A DNA stretch of 64,000 bases from positions 496,001 through 560,000 of the forward strand of contig JAIUNZ010000001.1 in assembly GCA_020161455.1 (NCBI GenBank), written 5' to 3'. This stretch comes from Bacteroidota bacterium (lineage in GTDB: Bacteria; Bacteroidota; Bacteroidia; Flavobacteriales; Flavobacteriaceae). Position 1 is the first letter of the stretch, and each line of letters opens with the position of its first letter. The notes under the pieces were generated by a model, which saw only the letters and a list, made by a program, of their open reading frames with translations, ran no database searches and had not been told where the DNA came from. Positions 61,036 through 64,000 of this stretch are shown here, piece by piece. The position numbers and the translations under genes are program-made.

Positions 61036-62520
61036 ATGCAAGCAACACAATTACAATCGGAATTAGAAGTCTATTTTGAAAAATTCCGCAACAACATCAT
61101 CGGGATAGACCAAGAATTTCAATCACCATTTGGCACCCAAAAAATAATCTACACCGACTGGACCGCCAGCGGAAGACTATACCGCCCAATTGAGGAAAAA
61201 ATGACGAATGTTTTTGGACCTTTTGTAGCCAACACCCATACCGAAACTACCATCTCAGGAACCGCCATGACAATGGCGTACCACGAAGCACGAAGCATCA
61301 TCAAACGCCACGTTAACGCCAACGATAACGACGTACTAATCACCGACGGCACTGGTATGACAGGCGTGGTCAACAAACTGCAACGCATACTAGGATTGCG
61401 GATAGCCGAAAACCTAAAAGAATATACCAGCATTCCCGATGCCATCAAGCCCATCGTGTTTATATCGCACATGGAGCACCATTCTAACCAAACCTCATGG
61501 CTAGAAACCATCGCCGATGTAGTGGTAATCGATTGCAACGAAGAAGGGTTATTCTGTTTAGAAAATTTTAAAAAGACTTTGGAACAATACAAACATAGAA
61601 GTTTCAAGATTGCCTCCATTACCTCTTGCTCCAATGTTACTGGAATACAAACACCTTACCACGAAGTGGCAAAAATCATGCACCAAAACAACGGTGTATG
61701 CTTTGTTGACTTTGCTTGCTCTGGACCGTATGTTGAAATCGATATGCATCCCGATGAGGAAAGCTATTTGGATGCCATATTCTTCTCGCCACACAAATTC
61801 CTTGGCGGACCAGGAACAACGGGTGTTATGCTGTTCAACAAAAACTTATACAAAAACAATATTCCCGACTGTCCCGGCGGAGGAACCGTAAGCTGGACCA
61901 ATCCGTGGGGCGAACACAAATACATAGACAACATCGAAGACCGCGAAGACGGCGGAACTCCTGGTTTTCTTCAAGTTATCAAAACAGCATTGGCCATTCA
62001 GTTGAAAGAAGAAATGGGTGTGCAAAACATCATCAAGCGCGAGCATGAAATTGTGGATTACATTTTCAGTAGATTGAACAATGTAGAGGATTTAAACATC
62101 CTTGCCAACCAACATCAAGACAGATTGGGAGTACTATCTTTCTACATCAACGATTTACATTTCAACCTAGGGGTAAAAATATTAAACGACAAATTTGGGA
62201 TTCAATCCCGTGGTGGATGCAGTTGTGCCGGAACCTATGGGCATTTCCTATTACACGTTGACCAAGAAACCTCAAACAATTTAGTTTCTCAAATCTCTTT
62301 GGGCGAACTATTAAAGAAACCGGGATGGATTAGAATGTCTATTCACCCAACAACTACCAATCAAGAAATAGAATACGTTTGTGATAGCATCATTGCTTTA
62401 GCAAAGAATCATAAAGAATGGAGCAAAAACTATCAATATGATAGCAAAAGCAATAATTTTCATCACGAAAACGACCCACTGCTTGAAAAAGAAATGGTTC
62501 AAAACTGGTTTAAAACCTAA
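61036..62520 (+). CDS. PLP-dependent class V aminotransferase (cysteine desulfurase-like)
   Basis: The 494-residue protein of the NifS/SufS-related fold has the GTGMTGVVNKLQ loop (about 112-123), DFACSGPYVEIDMH (substrate-pocket aspartate), and the PLP lysine in FFSPHKFLGGPGTTGVML (about 252-269). Near the C-terminus RGGCSCAGTYGHF holds two cysteines where desulfurases have their catalytic loop. It is longer than SufS by about 85 residues. Substrate is unknown; cysteine desulfurase and lyase are both possible. Confidence 0.85.
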   Translation: MQATQLQSELEVYFEKFRNNIIGIDQEFQSPFGTQKIIYTDWTASGRLYRPIEEKMTNVFGPFVANTHTETTISGTAMTMAYHEARSIIKRHVNANDNDVLITDGTGMTGVVNKLQRILGLRIAENLKEYTSIPDAIKPIVFISHMEHHSNQTSWLETIADVVVIDCNEEGLFCLENFKKTLEQYKHRSFKIASITSCSNVTGIQTPYHEVAKIMHQNNGVCFVDFACSGPYVEIDMHPDEESYLDAIFFSPHKFLGGPGTTGVMLFNKNLYKNNIPDCPGGGTVSWTNPWGEHKYIDNIEDREDGGTPGFLQVIKTALAIQLKEEMGVQNIIKREHEIVDYIFSRLNNVEDLNILANQHQDRLGVLSFYINDLHFNLGVKILNDKFGIQSRGGCSCAGTYGHFLLHVDQETSNNLVSQISLGELLKKPGWIRMSIHPTTTNQEIEYVCDSIIALAKNHKEWSKNYQYDSKSNNFHHENDPLLEKEMVQNWFKT

Positions 62521-62529
62521 AACAACTTT

Positions 62530-63171
62530 ATGGAAAACATGTTTCTTTATGGTTTAATCGCCGTTAACGCAATAGTAAGTTTTAAAGGTTTTGAAGACCA
62601 ATTTTTTTTTAGAAAATACCAATTTCACATGGGAAGCATTCGCGCGGGAGAACAATATCGTGTGGTTACTTCGGGCTTTCTTCATGCCGATATTGGACAT
62701 TTGGCGTTCAACATGATTACGCTCTATTTCTTTGCACCTATAGTATCACAGTCTTTGGGCGATTTTTCGTTTCTACTTATTTATTTCGCCAGTTTGGTTT
62801 GCGGTAGTTTATTAACGATGGTGTTTCACGGCAATGAGTATTCCTATAGTGCCGTTGGAGCTTCGGGAGCAGTAACCGGAATTCTATATTCAGCTATATT
62901 AATGTATCCTCAAATGACGATTGGCATCTTTGGAATTATCCCCATGCCTGCTTACATCTTCGGTATTGGGTATTTGTTATATTCTATTTATGGTATGCGT
63001 GCCAAGAACGATAATATTGGTCACACGGCACACTTTGGTGGTGCTATTGGGGGCTATGTTATTACTTTGTTAAAAGTGCCAACACTGTTTCAAGACAATC
63101 TGTTGATGGTTATTTTATTAGCCGTTCCAATAGTATTATTGTTTATCTTAGCCAAAGCTGGTAAACTATAA
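62530..63171 (+). CDS. Rhomboid-family intramembrane serine protease
   Basis: The 213-residue protein has six transmembrane helices. The oxyanion/motif H..N is in GFLHADIGHLAFNMITLYFF, the nucleophile in GASGAVTG (GxSG, about 117-124), and the catalytic His in GHTAHFGGAIGGYV. It cleaves membrane proteins inside the bilayer. It lies 9 bp after the aminotransferase gene and may be cotranscribed. Confidence 0.92.
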   Translation: MENMFLYGLIAVNAIVSFKGFEDQFFFRKYQFHMGSIRAGEQYRVVTSGFLHADIGHLAFNMITLYFFAPIVSQSLGDFSFLLIYFASLVCGSLLTMVFHGNEYSYSAVGASGAVTGILYSAILMYPQMTIGIFGIIPMPAYIFGIGYLLYSIYGMRAKNDNIGHTAHFGGAIGGYVITLLKVPTLFQDNLLMVILLAVPIVLLFILAKAGKL

Positions 63172-63219
63172 TTGGCACAACTTTTGTTTTTCTAGTTCTA
63201 AATTTAAATACATATCATC

Positions 63220-63915
63220 ATGAAAAAATCAATTGCCTTAGTAGCTTTATTATTTACTGTTGTTGCTTTTGCACAAGATAATAAAGCACAAGTTCCTCAA
63301 ATATCCGTAACTGGTGAAGGAAAAGTAAAAGTAACTCCAGACAGAGCCATTATTAATGTAGGTGTTTTAAATACTGGAAAAGACGCCAAAGAAGTAAAAT
63401 CCTTGAATGACGAAACGGTAGATAAAGTAATCAAGTTTTTAAAGAAAAGTGGTCTTAATGCTGCGGATTATAAGACTAACAATGTAAGCTTGCACAAAAG
63501 CTATGATTATGAAAAAAAGAAACAAGTTTATCAAGCCAATCAATCAATAAGCATCACGTTAAAAGACTTGTCAAAGTATGACGAAATCATGATGGGATTG
63601 AATGATACTGGAGTAAACAACATACAAGGCGTAGAATTTAAATCGTCTAAAATGGAAGAATTGGAAAAAGAAGCCAGAAAGAAAGCTATGTTGAATGCGA
63701 AACAAAAAGCAGAAGATTATGTTTCGGTTTTAGGACAAAAAGTGGGCAAAGCATTATTAATCTCAGACAGTTCTCAAGCCTATTATCCGCAACCAATGTA
63801 TAAAAACAGTATGATGGGTGGAGAAGCAATGGTAAGTGGCGATAGTCAAGAAACATTAGCCGTTGGTGAAATAGAAATTATTGCTACTGTAAATGTTACT
63901 TTTATATTAGATTAA
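63220..63915 (+). CDS. SIMPL-domain (DUF541) exported protein
   Basis: The 231-residue protein has a signal peptide (MKKSIALVALLFTVVAFAQ). The SIMPL motif begins with ISVTGEGKVKVTPDRAIINVGV and includes YKTNNVSLHKSYDYEKKKQVYQANQSISITLKDLSKYDEIM. The family forms periplasmic or membrane-associated oligomers. It is present as a single gene here with a possible stem-loop downstream. Confidence 0.88.
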   Translation: MKKSIALVALLFTVVAFAQDNKAQVPQISVTGEGKVKVTPDRAIINVGVLNTGKDAKEVKSLNDETVDKVIKFLKKSGLNAADYKTNNVSLHKSYDYEKKKQVYQANQSISITLKDLSKYDEIMMGLNDTGVNNIQGVEFKSSKMEELEKEARKKAMLNAKQKAEDYVSVLGQKVGKALLISDSSQAYYPQPMYKNSMMGGEAMVSGDSQETLAVGEIEIIATVNVTFILD

Positions 63916-63960
63916 ATAAAGAGCAATCTCAATACGATTTTCAAAAGAAAATCACTCAAA

Positions 63961-63993
63961 ATGCCCCAAATAGTTTCTAACTTTTTGGGGCAT
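63961..63993. other. Stem-loop at the right edge
   Basis: ATGCCCCAAA (63961-63970) pairs with TTTGGGGCAT (63984-63993) across a 13-nt loop. There is no proper T tract on either side, so I do not call it a terminator with confidence. Confidence 0.4.
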
Positions 63994-64000
63994 GTACAAT

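Noticed and set aside
61149-61634. 161-codon minus-strand frame inside the aminotransferase gene
   Set aside because: It is a shadow of the plus-strand gene, which has intact PLP motifs.

Overview
This 64 kb window is chromosomal DNA from a low-GC member of the Bacteroidota, most likely a Flavobacterium-like Flavobacteriaceae. The evidence is: promoters of the Bacteroidota type (TTG, about 20 nt, TAnnTTTG), gliding genes gldF/gldG, the type IX secretion regulator PorX, T9SS sorting-domain proteins, a carotenoid (zeaxanthin-type) operon, many DUF families typical of this group (DUF4252, DUF4294, DUF6132), and weak Shine-Dalgarno sequences. I see no phage, insertion sequence, CRISPR array or rRNA operon. 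Most of the window is housekeeping sequence with a large accessory block at about 27.4-47 kb.

Layout. 0-3.3 kb: a partial secreted fibronectin-III protein, a PRTase and shikimate kinase. 3.4-3.8 kb: two identical tRNA-Lys genes and a tRNA-Leu with a terminator. 3.8-7.5 kb: a CarH/LitR-like MerR regulator followed by crtI, crtB and crtZ, with a palindrome inside the promoter spacer. 7.6-9.6 kb: an ECF sigma operon (sigma, probable anti-sigma, two DUF4252 proteins). 9.7-18.3 kb: S41 protease, DUF4294, M42 peptidase, small exported proteins, purC, PhoH, a SAM hydroxide adenosyltransferase. 18.4-22.1 kb: gldF, gldG, dnaN. 22.3-27.3 kb: a LipL32-family protein, alanine dehydrogenase, tsaE and porX. 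47-64 kb: M13 peptidase, a lipoprotein superoxide dismutase, a conserved cell-envelope block (ACBP, psd, cdsA, LUD protein, ftsH, rsfS, birA), DUF1501/DUF1800, and a rhomboid protease.

The most interesting part is 27.4-47 kb. A Crp/Fnr-family regulator with a C77/C83-C84 cysteine cluster precedes a persulfide/sulfite cassette: a TauE exporter, a CstB-like persulfide dioxygenase-rhodanese, two tiny membrane proteins each carrying GCSxxxC, and a thioredoxin. Five promoters in this block (before tauE, the cstB-like gene, a small Cys/Lys-rich exported protein, a kelch-like T9SS protein and an RND efflux operon) share a 14-bp dyad of consensus GTAACANNTGTTAC. In all five the dyad lies exactly 22 nt upstream of the -7 box, which puts its centre near -41, the position expected of a class II Crp activator. 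I infer a local regulon joining persulfide detoxification to envelope export. A TetR-controlled YbhGFSR-type ABC exporter with its own palindromic operators sits in the middle of it.

Two genes appear broken: the kelch/T9SS gene has an in-frame TAA (CAA to TAA would restore it), and an outer-membrane barrel gene has a one-base loss in an A8 tract. Intergenic repeat families are frequent, notably a 30-bp repeat in three copies within the ABC operon and a 144-bp element with perfect 15-bp terminal inverted repeats beside alanine dehydrogenase.
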